NCBI GenBank assembly: GCA_022837485.1
Contig: JALHHH010000007.1
Location: 1 to 63,235, forward strand
DNA length: 63,235 nucleotides
From: Bacteroidales bacterium
GTDB lineage: Bacteria > Bacteroidota > Bacteroidia > Bacteroidales > Lentimicrobiaceae
Reading direction: 5' to 3'
Made by a program: the position numbers and the translations under genes. This document shows, one piece after another, positions 42,731-50,785 of this stretch. A model generated the notes under the pieces. The model saw only the letters and a program-made list of their open reading frames with translations, had not been told where the DNA came from and did not search any database. How positions within the stretch are numbered: position 1 is the first letter of the stretch; the number at the start of each line of letters is the position of its first letter.

Positions 42731-42769
42731 AATGCCGGGAGCAGGCAATAAAAGCCTGCAGCCGGCGTT
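42731..42769. other. Compound hairpin between oxidoreductase and lipoprotein genes
   Basis: An 8-bp outer stem (42731-42738 with 42762-42769, one G-T), a 2x2 internal loop, a perfect 6-bp inner stem (GCAGGC 42741-42746 with 42754-42759) and a 7-nt A-rich loop. No T-run follows on the plus strand; the A/T-rich run lies on its other side. It could be a rho-assisted terminator of the oxidoreductase or a leader element of the next gene. Confidence 0.5.
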
Positions 42770-42809
42770 CATCTGAGCATAAAGGAGAAGCAAGCGTAAA
42801 CAGGGAATT

Positions 42810-43712
42810 ATGAGGGGTACTGTACCAATTTTTAAGGTATTATTTTATGCAATTATAATTATTGCAATCTCAGTAGGTTGCAGTAAAAGAGACGACGATT
42901 CGCTCGTCCCTTCATACATCCGGATCGATCGGATGGGTCTTTCCACGACGTACGAGCAGGGGACTGCTTCGCACCGTATTTCGGATGTATGGGTTTATGT
43001 GGATGAGACTCTGATCGGGGCATTTGAACTTCCGGCTACCGTTCCCATTCTGGCTGAGGGCATGCAACGGGTAACCATCCGGCCGGGAATTAAAATGAAC
43101 GGTATTGCCAGTACCCGAACCATCTATCCTTATTATAGCCCCATCGTAAAAACGTTAGACCTCGTCCGCGACAGCGTGATCGTAATTACCGATACCATTA
43201 CAGCATACCGATCCAATGTGTATTTCCCCTGGATGGAAGGATTTGAGCTGAACAGCTACTCCATGGAGATGACATCCAAAAGCACCGTTGGTTTTGGCAA
43301 AACCGGAGATCCTTCAAAAAAATTCAATCTCCCGGGAGAGATTAACGAATATTCAGCATACTTCCATCTGCCTGCTGATACATCCATCTTTGAATTGATA
43401 ACAAAAGAAAGCTTTGAATTTCCTTCTGCCGGTTCAGAGGTCTTTCTTGAGATGAATTATAAAACCGACAATATTCTGGTAGTAGGGGTGCATTACCTTG
43501 CTACCGGTATTCTGGTTCAGCGACCCTTGCTGTACCTGCACCCTTCCGATAAATGGAACAAGGTTTATGTAAACCTCACCGTTCCAAAATACGATACACC
43601 CAACGCCACCGACTTCCGGATATTTGTCGGCGCACAAACCGAAAGTGGCAGGGAAGAAGCCAATCTTTATCTCGATAACCTGAAACTCATCCACTTCAAA
43701 GCATCGAAATGA
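42810..43712 (+). CDS. Hypothetical lipoprotein of a polysaccharide locus
   Basis: 300 aa, not recognised. The N-terminus is a lipoprotein signal (FKVLFYAIIIIAISVGC, lipobox Cys at about 23) followed by KRDDDS, compatible with surface export in Bacteroidota. The mature part looks all-beta (ISDVWVYVDETLIGAFELPATVPIL; VYFPWMEGFELNSYSMEM) and ends with NLYLDNLKLIHFKASK. The last four bases overlap the glycosylphosphotransferase start, so it is translationally coupled to it and probably participates in the same exopolysaccharide process. Confidence 0.75.
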   Translation: MRGTVPIFKVLFYAIIIIAISVGCSKRDDDSLVPSYIRIDRMGLSTTYEQGTASHRISDVWVYVDETLIGAFELPATVPILAEGMQRVTIRPGIKMNGIASTRTIYPYYSPIVKTLDLVRDSVIVITDTITAYRSNVYFPWMEGFELNSYSMEMTSKSTVGFGKTGDPSKKFNLPGEINEYSAYFHLPADTSIFELITKESFEFPSAGSEVFLEMNYKTDNILVVGVHYLATGILVQRPLLYLHPSDKWNKVYVNLTVPKYDTPNATDFRIFVGAQTESGREEANLYLDNLKLIHFKASK

Positions 43713-45127
43713 ACAGAAAACTACAGGTAGCCCGCTATGTTATCGCAGATGTTATTGCTGCAATCCTCGCCTGGGGGGCTTTCTTTGTGTACCGCAAACA
43801 TTCGGCCGACTCTAACGTATTCGATTATCCTGAGGTAATTTACCAGGATTCAAACCTAATCTACGGGTTAATATTTATACCGGTTTTCTGGCTTTGCCTC
43901 TACGTGATGATGGGCACCTACCGCCGTATCTACCGTAAATCGAGGTTGCGTGAACTGGGACAAACCCTGCTAATTACCGTTATCGGCGTCATAATACTTT
44001 TCTTTGCACTCATTCTCGACGATACCATCGTGTCGTACCGGAATTATTATGAATCGGTTCTTGTACTCTTTATTTTTCATTTTACTCCCACCTACCTGCT
44101 GCGGCTTATTCTTACTTCCATCACTGCTTACCGTATTCATCACCAACTCATTGGATTCAATACCATAATCGTTGGCAGCAACGGCAATGCCATTTCAATA
44201 TACAACGAAATTGAAAATCAGGAAAAGTCGAGCGGAAACCGCTTCATTGGTTTTGTGAATGCCGCACCTTATAAGGATTACAAGCTTGAGAAATTCCTGA
44301 AACATCTCGGGCAGATCAGTGATTTGAAACAAGTTATAAAGGAGCACAATGTGGAGGAAGTAATTATTGCCATAGAGCGGTCGGAAGTAAAGACCATTGA
44401 ACAGATCATTACCGAAGTAGAGGATACCAACGTTGTTATCAAGGTTATTCCCGATATGCAGGACTACCTGCTCGGAACCCTTAAGTCGACGTCGATTTTC
44501 CACACCCCGCTTCTTCAAATCTCTCCCGACCTTATGCCGGCCTGGCAACAATCGCTGAAGCGAATCATCGATATCGTTGCCTCCGTAATTGCTATTATTA
44601 TTCTCATTCCGGCATACATAGGTGTTGCAGTAGGAATTAAGCTTACTTCACGCGGGCCAATACTTTACCGGCAGTCACGCATCGGTTTGCACGGGAAACC
44701 CTTTACAATGATAAAGTTCCGCAGCATGTACATCGATGCCGAACGCGAAGGTGTTCCCAAGCTCTCATCAAAACACGATCCCCGTATTACTCCCTTTGGA
44801 CGTTTTCTCCGGAAGGTACGTCTAGACGAAATACCGCAGTTCTGGTCGGTACTCAAGGGCGATATGTCGCTGGTAGGACCCAGACCCGAACGCCAGTTCT
44901 TCATCGACCAGATTGTGCAACGCGCTCCGCACTACCGCCTTCTGCAGAAAGTAAAACCCGGAATCACTTCCTGGGGTCAGGTAAAATACGGATATGCTGA
45001 AAACGTGGAAGAAATGGTGGAACGTCTGAAATTTGATATTCTGTATATTGAAAATATGTCGCTCGCAATGGATTTTAAAATTCTGATCTACACCATGCTA
45101 ATCGTTTTGCAGGGAAGAGGGAAATAG
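43709..45127 (+). CDS. Exopolysaccharide polyprenyl glycosylphosphotransferase
   Basis: 472-aa membrane enzyme that attaches the first sugar-1-phosphate to undecaprenyl phosphate. The N-terminal part has four or five transmembrane segments, followed by a Rossmann-like CoA-binding-type domain (TIIVGSNGNAISIYNEI ... EEVIIAIERSE). The C-terminal sugar transferase domain (about 285-470) has KRIIDIVASVIAII, RQSRIGLHGKPFTMIKFRSM, the conserved RKVRLDEIPQFWSVLKGDMSLVGPRPE (blocks) and KVKPGITSWGQV. Coupled to the lipoprotein gene upstream. The rest of a capsule cluster is not adjacent. Confidence 0.93.
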   Translation: MNRKLQVARYVIADVIAAILAWGAFFVYRKHSADSNVFDYPEVIYQDSNLIYGLIFIPVFWLCLYVMMGTYRRIYRKSRLRELGQTLLITVIGVIILFFALILDDTIVSYRNYYESVLVLFIFHFTPTYLLRLILTSITAYRIHHQLIGFNTIIVGSNGNAISIYNEIENQEKSSGNRFIGFVNAAPYKDYKLEKFLKHLGQISDLKQVIKEHNVEEVIIAIERSEVKTIEQIITEVEDTNVVIKVIPDMQDYLLGTLKSTSIFHTPLLQISPDLMPAWQQSLKRIIDIVASVIAIIILIPAYIGVAVGIKLTSRGPILYRQSRIGLHGKPFTMIKFRSMYIDAEREGVPKLSSKHDPRITPFGRFLRKVRLDEIPQFWSVLKGDMSLVGPRPERQFFIDQIVQRAPHYRLLQKVKPGITSWGQVKYGYAENVEEMVERLKFDILYIENMSLAMDFKILIYTMLIVLQGRGK

Positions 45128-45143
45128 GGGCGCAAAATCCGGA

Positions 45144-45473
45144 TTACCATTTTTTAAAGATAAAAAATACCGCCATTACAATAAAGGCAAAACCCACAAG
45201 GTAGTTCCATCGCATAGGTTCTTTAAGGAAAAGCACAGAGAAGAATCCGAAAACCACCAGGGTAATTACTTCCTGAATCGTTTTCAGCTGTGCCACGCTG
45301 TAAGTGCCGTGACCGAATCGGTTGGCCGGAACCATCAGCATGTATTCAAACAGTGCTATACTCCAACTGACCAGAATAACCTTCCACAGAGCAGCTTCCT
45401 TAAATTTAAGGTGGCCGTACCAGGCAAATGTCATAAAAATGTTGGATGCAATCAGAAGGAGAATTGTTCTCAT
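45144..45473 (-). CDS. DMT-like small membrane protein (DUF486)
   Basis: 109 aa, four transmembrane segments, usual length for DUF486. Recognisable family features are NIFMTFAWYGHLKF, FEYMLMVPANRFGHGTYSVAQLKTIQEVITLVVF (blocks) and a C-terminal helix ending FIFKKW. Related in size and pattern to small drug/metabolite transporters, but substrate is unknown. Convergent with the glycosylphosphotransferase (16-bp gap). Confidence 0.85.
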   Translation of the reverse strand: MRTILLLIASNIFMTFAWYGHLKFKEAALWKVILVSWSIALFEYMLMVPANRFGHGTYSVAQLKTIQEVITLVVFGFFSVLFLKEPMRWNYLVGFAFIVMAVFFIFKKW

Positions 45474-45621
45474 ATGACCTCATTTACAGGCGGCGAATTT
45501 ATGAAAATCCATTGTCCGTTGAACCGGTGAAATAGTTGCACGGTTTATGTTGTTAGCCGGGTCCGAAAAGGGAGATTCCGGAGCAGTAACGCTGCAGACG
45601 GTCATTCCGGGCTAAAAAGCC

Positions 45622-45629
45622 TATATTTG
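45622..45629 (+). promoter_or_regulatory. Predicted -7 box of the LEA-like lipoprotein gene
   Basis: TATATTTG matches TAnnTTTG. It gives a leader of about 15 nt to the ATG at 45651, supporting that start over a TTG at 45642. Confidence 0.5.
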
Positions 45630-45650
45630 TAACACTAAACGTTGAAAATC

Positions 45651-46253
45651 ATGAAAAAATACAGATTTCACCTGCTCTTTGTCATGCTGAGTGTTTTATT
45701 CTCATCGTGTGATGTTCTTGATCAGGCCCGCCAGATGGCAGCTTTGTCGAAATGTGAATTCAGGCTCAGCAGCGTTGAACAGCTTAGGCTTGCCGGAGTT
45801 AATATTCAGCAGGTTAATCACTGGAGCGACCTTAATCTTATGGATGCTGCCAAAATTACGACGGCAATCGCTTCCGGAGGTAGCCTTCCGTTGAATTTCA
45901 CACTGAATGTAGAGGCAAAAAATCCAAATACCGCGGTGGCCGGATTAAACCGGCTCGACTGGATACTTCTTATCGACGATATAGAAATGGTGAGCGGCGT
46001 TAACGAAAACAGGGTTCAGATTCCGGCTAACGGCGGAACTTCGGTAATACCTCTTACCATAGGAGTAGACCTGAAGGAGGCTTTGACGGGTAAAAGTGCC
46101 GAAGCAATCGCTAATTTCGGACTGAATCTGGCCGGAGCCGGTAATAAACCCACACGCATCACGCTGAAAGCCAAACCTTACATATCGGTTGGCCCGCAAA
46201 GCATATCGTATCCGGGATATCTTACCATCCAAAATGAATTTACATCGCGTTAG
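45651..46253 (+). CDS. LEA-type-2-like lipoprotein
   Basis: 200 aa from ATG 45651. Lipoprotein signal (KKYRFHLLFVMLSVLFSSC). The mature protein has an immunoglobulin-like LEA14/WHy pattern: a hydrophobic strand with AKNPNTAVAGLNRLDWILLIDDIEMVSGV (blocks), where the N-P motif is typical, and later THR-rich strands RITLKAKPYISVG. It is probably periplasmic or outer-membrane anchored. Function unknown. It has its own promoter; the next gene is 32 bp downstream. Confidence 0.65.
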   Translation: MKKYRFHLLFVMLSVLFSSCDVLDQARQMAALSKCEFRLSSVEQLRLAGVNIQQVNHWSDLNLMDAAKITTAIASGGSLPLNFTLNVEAKNPNTAVAGLNRLDWILLIDDIEMVSGVNENRVQIPANGGTSVIPLTIGVDLKEALTGKSAEAIANFGLNLAGAGNKPTRITLKAKPYISVGPQSISYPGYLTIQNEFTSR

Positions 46254-46285
46254 AACATTCACCGGTGATAAATCAGTTATAATAG

Positions 46286-46852
46286 ATGAGCGCAGAAAAC
46301 AACTGGAAGGAGGAGCTGTCACTCCTTAAATCCATAATCCAAAAGGCCGGACTACAGGAAACCGTGAAATGGGGTACCGATGTTTTTACCTATAAAGGCA
46401 GGAATCTGATAAGTTATGCCGGTTTTAAAAGTTATTTTGGACTTTGGTTCTACAATGGTGTTTTTCTTGAAGATACGCACAAAGTACTGGTAAATGCTCA
46501 GGAAAATAAGACGAAGGCCCTGCGGCAATGGCGTTTCCGCTCAATTGAGGAGGTAAGCGAGCCTTTGATTCTTGAATACATCCGCGAAGCAATCCGCAAC
46601 GAAGACCAGGGAAAGATATTGAAACCTGTGAGGAGTGCGGATGCTGTAATCCCGGCCGGACTTCTGGAGGTGCTCGAGGGCGATAAAGACCTGAAAAGAG
46701 CCTTTGAAACCCTTCCACCATACAAACGCAAGGAATATGCTGAGTATATTGAATCGGCAAAGCGCGAAGAAACGCGTAAAGTGCGCATAGGGAAAATCAA
46801 GCCCCTGATTTTGGCCGGTCTGGGTCTCAACGACAAGTACCGTACCCTTTGA
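46286..46852 (+). CDS. YdeI/OmpD-associated family protein
   Basis: 188-aa soluble protein. The N-terminal DUF1801-like domain (about 1-115) has KAGLQETVKWGTDVFTYKGRNLISYAGFKSYFGLWFYNG as conserved blocks. The C-terminal OmdA domain has LEVLEGDKDLKRAFETLPPYKRKEYAEYIESAKREETRKVRI (blocks). The family's biochemical role is unknown. Probably co-transcribed with the lipoprotein gene upstream, 32 bp away. Confidence 0.85.
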   Translation: MSAENNWKEELSLLKSIIQKAGLQETVKWGTDVFTYKGRNLISYAGFKSYFGLWFYNGVFLEDTHKVLVNAQENKTKALRQWRFRSIEEVSEPLILEYIREAIRNEDQGKILKPVRSADAVIPAGLLEVLEGDKDLKRAFETLPPYKRKEYAEYIESAKREETRKVRIGKIKPLILAGLGLNDKYRTL

Positions 46853-46995
46853 TACCGCTTTGTAAGCTAAGCAACTGAAACTTCCTTCCAATGCCTGCCT
46901 GAAGCCGTGGGTGCTGCTTCGTGCTGGTGCAGCGCTTTGCTGCGTTTCTCCCTGCAATACTCCCGGGCTTTGCCTTTTCCTATTGTGTAATTTGT

Positions 46996-47003
46996 TACTT
47001 TTG
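46996..47003 (+). promoter_or_regulatory. Predicted -7 box of ffh
   Basis: TACTTTTG matches TAnnTTTG; a TTTG at 46969-46972 lies 23 bp upstream. Transcription would start about 20 nt before the ATG at 47031, ruling out an in-frame ATG at 46911. Confidence 0.55.
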
Positions 47004-47030
47004 CACCACTCTAAACAGTACAGTCCGAAT

Positions 47031-48383
47031 ATGTTTGAAAATTTAAGCGATAAGCTCGAAAGAGCCTTTAAAACCCTGAAAGGTCAGGGTCATATTACCG
47101 AAATCAACGTTGCCGAAACTCTTAAGGATGTCCGCAAAGCCCTGCTGGATGCCGACGTGAGCTACAAGGTTGCCAAGCAGTTTACCGACCAGGTTAAGGA
47201 AAAAGCTTTGGGTCAGCAGGTACTTACCTCTGTTTCGCCCGGGCAGTTGATGGTAAAAATCGTTCACGACGAGCTGGCCGCACTCATGGGCGGCGATCAG
47301 GCCGAGATAAACCTTAAAGGTACGCCTGCAGTGATACTGATCGCGGGACTTCAGGGATCGGGTAAGACGACGTTTTCGGCGAAACTGGCCAATTATCTGA
47401 AAAACAAGAAGGGGCGTAAAGTGATGCTCGTTGCGGGCGACGTTTATCGTCCCGCCGCTATCGAACAGCTGAAAGTTCTGGGTGAACAGACCGGCGTTAC
47501 GGTTTTTACAATCGACGATAACCGCGATCCGGTAACCATTGCAAAAAAGGCTGTTGCCCAAGCCAGAGAATACGCGTACAACGTTGTAATCATCGATACT
47601 GCCGGCCGTCTGGCAGTGGATGAGGAGATGATGCGTGAAATTGCGGCCATCAAGGATGCTGTTACACCACAGGAAACTCTTTTCGTGGTCGACTCCATGA
47701 CGGGTCAGGATGCCGTGAATACCGCCAAGGCTTTTAACGACCGCCTGGATTACGATGGAGTGGTTCTTACCAAACTCGACGGCGATACTCGCGGTGGTGC
47801 TGCCCTTACCATTCGCTCGGTAGTCGACAAACCCGTGAAGTTTGTGGGACTGGGAGAAAAAATGGATGCCATCGATGTGTTCTATCCCTCACGTATGGCC
47901 GACCGTATACTGGGGATGGGCGATATCGTATCGCTGGTTGAGCGGGCACAGGAACAGTTCGACGAGGATGAAGCCCGTAAACTGCAGCAAAAACTGGCTA
48001 AAGACCAGTTTAACTTTAACGATTTCATTTCTCAGATCAAGCAGATCAAGAAGATGGGAAATGTTAAAGACCTTCTTGGCATGATACCCGGAATGGGTAA
48101 GGCACTTAAGGATGTTGACATCGACGACGATGCATTCAAAGGCATAGAGGCCATCATCGGTTCCATGACCCCGCACGAACGTGAAAATCCAGGTGTTCTC
48201 AACGGCAGCCGCCGTAAACGCATCGCCATGGGCAGCGGCACCGATATTGCTGAAGTCAACCGGTTGATCAAGCAATTTGAAGATACCCGCAAGATGATGA
48301 AGCTTGTGTCGGGAGGCGGAGGCAAAAACGCCATACATGCCATGCGCAATATGAAGCGGATGTCGTCGGGCCGCAAGCGCTAA
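47031..48383 (+). CDS. ffh: Signal recognition particle protein Ffh
   Basis: 450 aa from ATG 47031, where the family N-terminus (MFENLSDKLERAFKTLKGQGHITE) begins. SRP54-type GTPase that targets nascent membrane and secreted proteins to FtsY. The G domain has the P-loop GLQGSGKTT at roughly 105-113, followed by DVYRPAAIEQL, DTAGRLAVDEEMM, TKLDGDTRGGAAL and GLGEKMDAIDVFYP. The Met-rich M domain (DLLGMIPGMGKAL ... MMKLVSGGGGKNAIHAMRNMKRMS) binds SRP RNA and signal sequences. No SRP RNA gene was found beside it. A GC-rich inverted repeat lies at 48398-48421 without a T-run. Confidence 0.97.
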   Translation: MFENLSDKLERAFKTLKGQGHITEINVAETLKDVRKALLDADVSYKVAKQFTDQVKEKALGQQVLTSVSPGQLMVKIVHDELAALMGGDQAEINLKGTPAVILIAGLQGSGKTTFSAKLANYLKNKKGRKVMLVAGDVYRPAAIEQLKVLGEQTGVTVFTIDDNRDPVTIAKKAVAQAREYAYNVVIIDTAGRLAVDEEMMREIAAIKDAVTPQETLFVVDSMTGQDAVNTAKAFNDRLDYDGVVLTKLDGDTRGGAALTIRSVVDKPVKFVGLGEKMDAIDVFYPSRMADRILGMGDIVSLVERAQEQFDEDEARKLQQKLAKDQFNFNDFISQIKQIKKMGNVKDLLGMIPGMGKALKDVDIDDDAFKGIEAIIGSMTPHERENPGVLNGSRRKRIAMGSGTDIAEVNRLIKQFEDTRKMMKLVSGGGGKNAIHAMRNMKRMSSGRKR

Positions 48384-48493
48384 GCATTGTATCGTCCACC
48401 GGCGGTGTGCTTTTCGCCGGTTAATAAGCCTGGTTCCGGACAGTAAGCCGGCGTTTTTGGAATAATCTACTGCCAACAAATCTGAAACAGCAT

Positions 48494-49372
48494 ATGAATC
48501 TAATCGACGGAAAAAAGATCAGCGAAGAGCTGAAACGGGAAATAGCCGCAAAAACGGCAGCCATCATCGATACGGATGGAACTCCCCCCCATCTGGCAGC
48601 CGTTCTGGTCGGCGACGACCCAGCCAGCCAGTCTTACATCAAAAGCAAGGAAAAATCCTGCCAGGCAGTGGGTTTCACTTCCAGCGTGTACCGTTATCCT
48701 TCCGACATATCCGAACAGCAACTGATCGATGCGATCGATTTCCTGAATAAGGACGACGAAATTCACGGCTTTATTGTTCAGCTTCCTCTTCCGGCTCATA
48801 TCAATGCCGACAGGGTTCTTCAGCGTATAGATCCCGCGAAGGACGTCGACGGATTTCACCCTGTAAACATAGGTCGCCTGGCTTTGGGACTGCCATCCTA
48901 TCTTCCGGCAACTCCGGCAGGTATTATGCTTCTGCTTGAGAAAAGCGGAATAGAAACCGAAGGCAAACACTGCGTGGTTCTTGGACGCAGCAACATTGTG
49001 GGAACGCCGGTCAGCCTGCTGATGTCGCGCAAAGCCAAACCGGGAAACAGCACCGTTACCCTTTGCCACAGTAAAACAACAGACCTTCCGTCCATCATCC
49101 GTCAGGCCGATATTCTGATTGCTGCAATCGGGCAGCCGGAATTTGTTAAAGGCAGTATGGTGAAAGAAGGAGCCGTTGTGATTGACGTTGGAATCCACCG
49201 TGTTGACGATGATTCGGAGAAAGGATATCATATTACGGGGGATGTCGACTTTAATGAGGTCGCTCCCAGGTGCAGTTACATCACTCCCGTCCCCGGCGGT
49301 GTCGGACCGATGACGGTGGTAAGCCTGCTGTTAAATACATTCAAAGCGTACAATAAGGAAATATACGGTTAA
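48494..49372 (+). CDS. folD: Bifunctional methylenetetrahydrofolate dehydrogenase / cyclohydrolase
   Basis: 292 aa. Interconverts 5,10-methylene-, methenyl- and 10-formyl-tetrahydrofolate. Catalytic Y48 and K52 lie in SQSYIKSKEKSCQAVG. The conserved PLPAHINADRVLQRIDPAKDVDGFHP (blocks) holds the key aspartate. The NADP-binding part shows GRSNIVGTPVSLLM, and the end has TPVPGGVGPMTVVSLLLNT. Follows ffh by 110 bp on the same strand. Terminator downstream. Confidence 0.97.
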   Translation: MNLIDGKKISEELKREIAAKTAAIIDTDGTPPHLAAVLVGDDPASQSYIKSKEKSCQAVGFTSSVYRYPSDISEQQLIDAIDFLNKDDEIHGFIVQLPLPAHINADRVLQRIDPAKDVDGFHPVNIGRLALGLPSYLPATPAGIMLLLEKSGIETEGKHCVVLGRSNIVGTPVSLLMSRKAKPGNSTVTLCHSKTTDLPSIIRQADILIAAIGQPEFVKGSMVKEGAVVIDVGIHRVDDDSEKGYHITGDVDFNEVAPRCSYITPVPGGVGPMTVVSLLLNTFKAYNKEIYG

Positions 49373-49389
49373 TCAAAGCCTTGTATTTC

Positions 49390-49447
49390 TCATGCCGGAG
49401 ATATTCGCCTGTGTAAAGGGCCTGTATCTGCGGCATGAACTTTTTTT
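49390..49447 (+). terminator. Terminator after folD
   Basis: Perfect 8-bp outer stem TCATGCCG (49390-49397) with 49431-49438, then a G-G mismatch and a 5-bp inner stem (49399-49403 with 49425-49429). TTTTTTT is at 49441-49447. The T-run begins three bases after the stem, which is acceptable for an intrinsic terminator. Confidence 0.75.
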
Positions 49448-49464
49448 AAGTAAAGCCATCGCCT

Positions 49465-50730
49465 ATGAAACGATCTGTTTTTACTGCTTCTCTGTTGTTA
49501 GCAGTTTTTGGTCCGTTCTTTGCCGCTGCACAAATTTCGGGCTGTACAGATGCCCGTGCTTCCAATTTTAACCCCGATGCCGGCATTAACGATGGCTCGT
49601 GTTCCTATCCGGTTACCAAAGCCAGATTTGAAGTTATCGTAAAGGAGCTTCCGGAAGCCGTTGAGGAGACTTCAGGACTGATATTCTGGAACGGCGGGTT
49701 GTGGACGCATAACGACAGCTTCAATGCCCCAGTGCTTTCGAAACTTGATACCCTTTCGGGAGAGGTATTACAGACGATAACGCTTGCAGAGGCTGAAAAT
49801 TTTGACTGGGAAGATATAGCCCAGGACGAAAAGTTTATCTACATCGGCGACTTTGGAAATAATCTTGGCAATCGCAAAAATCTGGGCATCTATAAAATAA
49901 CCAAGAAGGACATCCCGGAAAGGGGAGACGTAAGCGTAACGGCCGAAGTTATACGATTCGTCTATGCCGATCAAACGAGCTATGAAAAAGCTAACCGGAG
50001 TAACGATTACGACTGCGAAGCTATGATATCGGCGGGGGACAGTCTTTTTCTCTTTTCAAAGAACTGGGTTGATCTGAAGACCCGCATGTATGCCCTGCCG
50101 AAAATCCCCGGCGATTATGTAGTACATCCGCTGGCAGAAATGGATACGGACGGTATGGTTACAGGTGCAGATATTAACGAAAGAGGTGAGCTGGTATTTA
50201 TCGGGTATAAAAACTATCAGCCTTTAGTATGGCTGCTTTTCGATTATCCGGGTACGGAGTTTTTTAGCGGGAATAAGCGACGAATAACCCTTCCGGGAAC
50301 CAAAGGTCTTCAGACCGAAGGCATCTGTCATAAGCCGCACGGGCATTTGTGGATTTCGGCGGAGCGAACGCCGGTTGCCCCTGCCAGGCTGTATTCCCTG
50401 TATGCAGGAGCCTGGTTGTCATATCCAGGCTGTGCCGAAACGGAAGATGTTGCCGTGGTGACGGAACCAGCCCTTATCGTTTTTCCCGACCCGGCGGATG
50501 ATGCGTTTGTCGTTCATCTGGCTGCACCATGCCCGCAATCGGTTCTAGCTGCCGAAGTATACGATATGAACGGGAAACTGATACGGAGCGACCGGTACGA
50601 AGTGCACGACTGCTGCATCCGGCTGACGGCCGGAGGACTTGGTTACGGATTGTTTCAGCTGAAGCTTGTTGCCGACGGAGAAATCGTTGCAACCAGGCTG
50701 CTGATAAACGGATTTAACAAGCTGCTATAA
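49465..50730 (+). CDS. Secreted beta-propeller-like protein with probable T9SS tail
   Basis: 421 aa with signal peptide (MKRSVFTASLLLAVFGPFFAAAQ). A short Cys motif of secreted Bacteroidota proteins follows (GCTDARASNFNPDAGINDGSCSYP, blocks C-T-D-x-x-A and D-G-S-C-x-Y). The central 300 residues contain propeller-like repeats (GLIFWNGGLWTHNDS; FIYIGDFGNNLGNRKNLGIYKI; DYDCEAMISAGDSLFLFSKNW), similar to SdiA-regulated/esterase-like proteins. The last ~75 residues resemble a degenerate type A sorting domain (IVFPDPADDAFVVHL ... GYGLFQLKLVADGEIVATRLLI). Substrate unknown. Confidence 0.7.
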   Translation: MKRSVFTASLLLAVFGPFFAAAQISGCTDARASNFNPDAGINDGSCSYPVTKARFEVIVKELPEAVEETSGLIFWNGGLWTHNDSFNAPVLSKLDTLSGEVLQTITLAEAENFDWEDIAQDEKFIYIGDFGNNLGNRKNLGIYKITKKDIPERGDVSVTAEVIRFVYADQTSYEKANRSNDYDCEAMISAGDSLFLFSKNWVDLKTRMYALPKIPGDYVVHPLAEMDTDGMVTGADINERGELVFIGYKNYQPLVWLLFDYPGTEFFSGNKRRITLPGTKGLQTEGICHKPHGHLWISAERTPVAPARLYSLYAGAWLSYPGCAETEDVAVVTEPALIVFPDPADDAFVVHLAAPCPQSVLAAEVYDMNGKLIRSDRYEVHDCCIRLTAGGLGYGLFQLKLVADGEIVATRLLINGFNKLL

Positions 50731-50785
50731 GCGACTTAAATAATGTTTTGGGGCAAACAGCGTTATTATTTTTTAATTGTATAAT

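Noticed and set aside
46881..46975. Minus-strand GGAAGGAAG motif next to ffh, resembling the apical loop of SRP RNA
   Set aside because: The bases flanking the GGAA do not pair into the required short stem, and no long outer helix can be formed.
48398..48421. Inverted repeat after ffh (ACCGGCG / CGCCGGT) as an intrinsic terminator
   Set aside because: The stem is good but it is followed by TAATAAG rather than a T-run, so it is not listed as a terminator.
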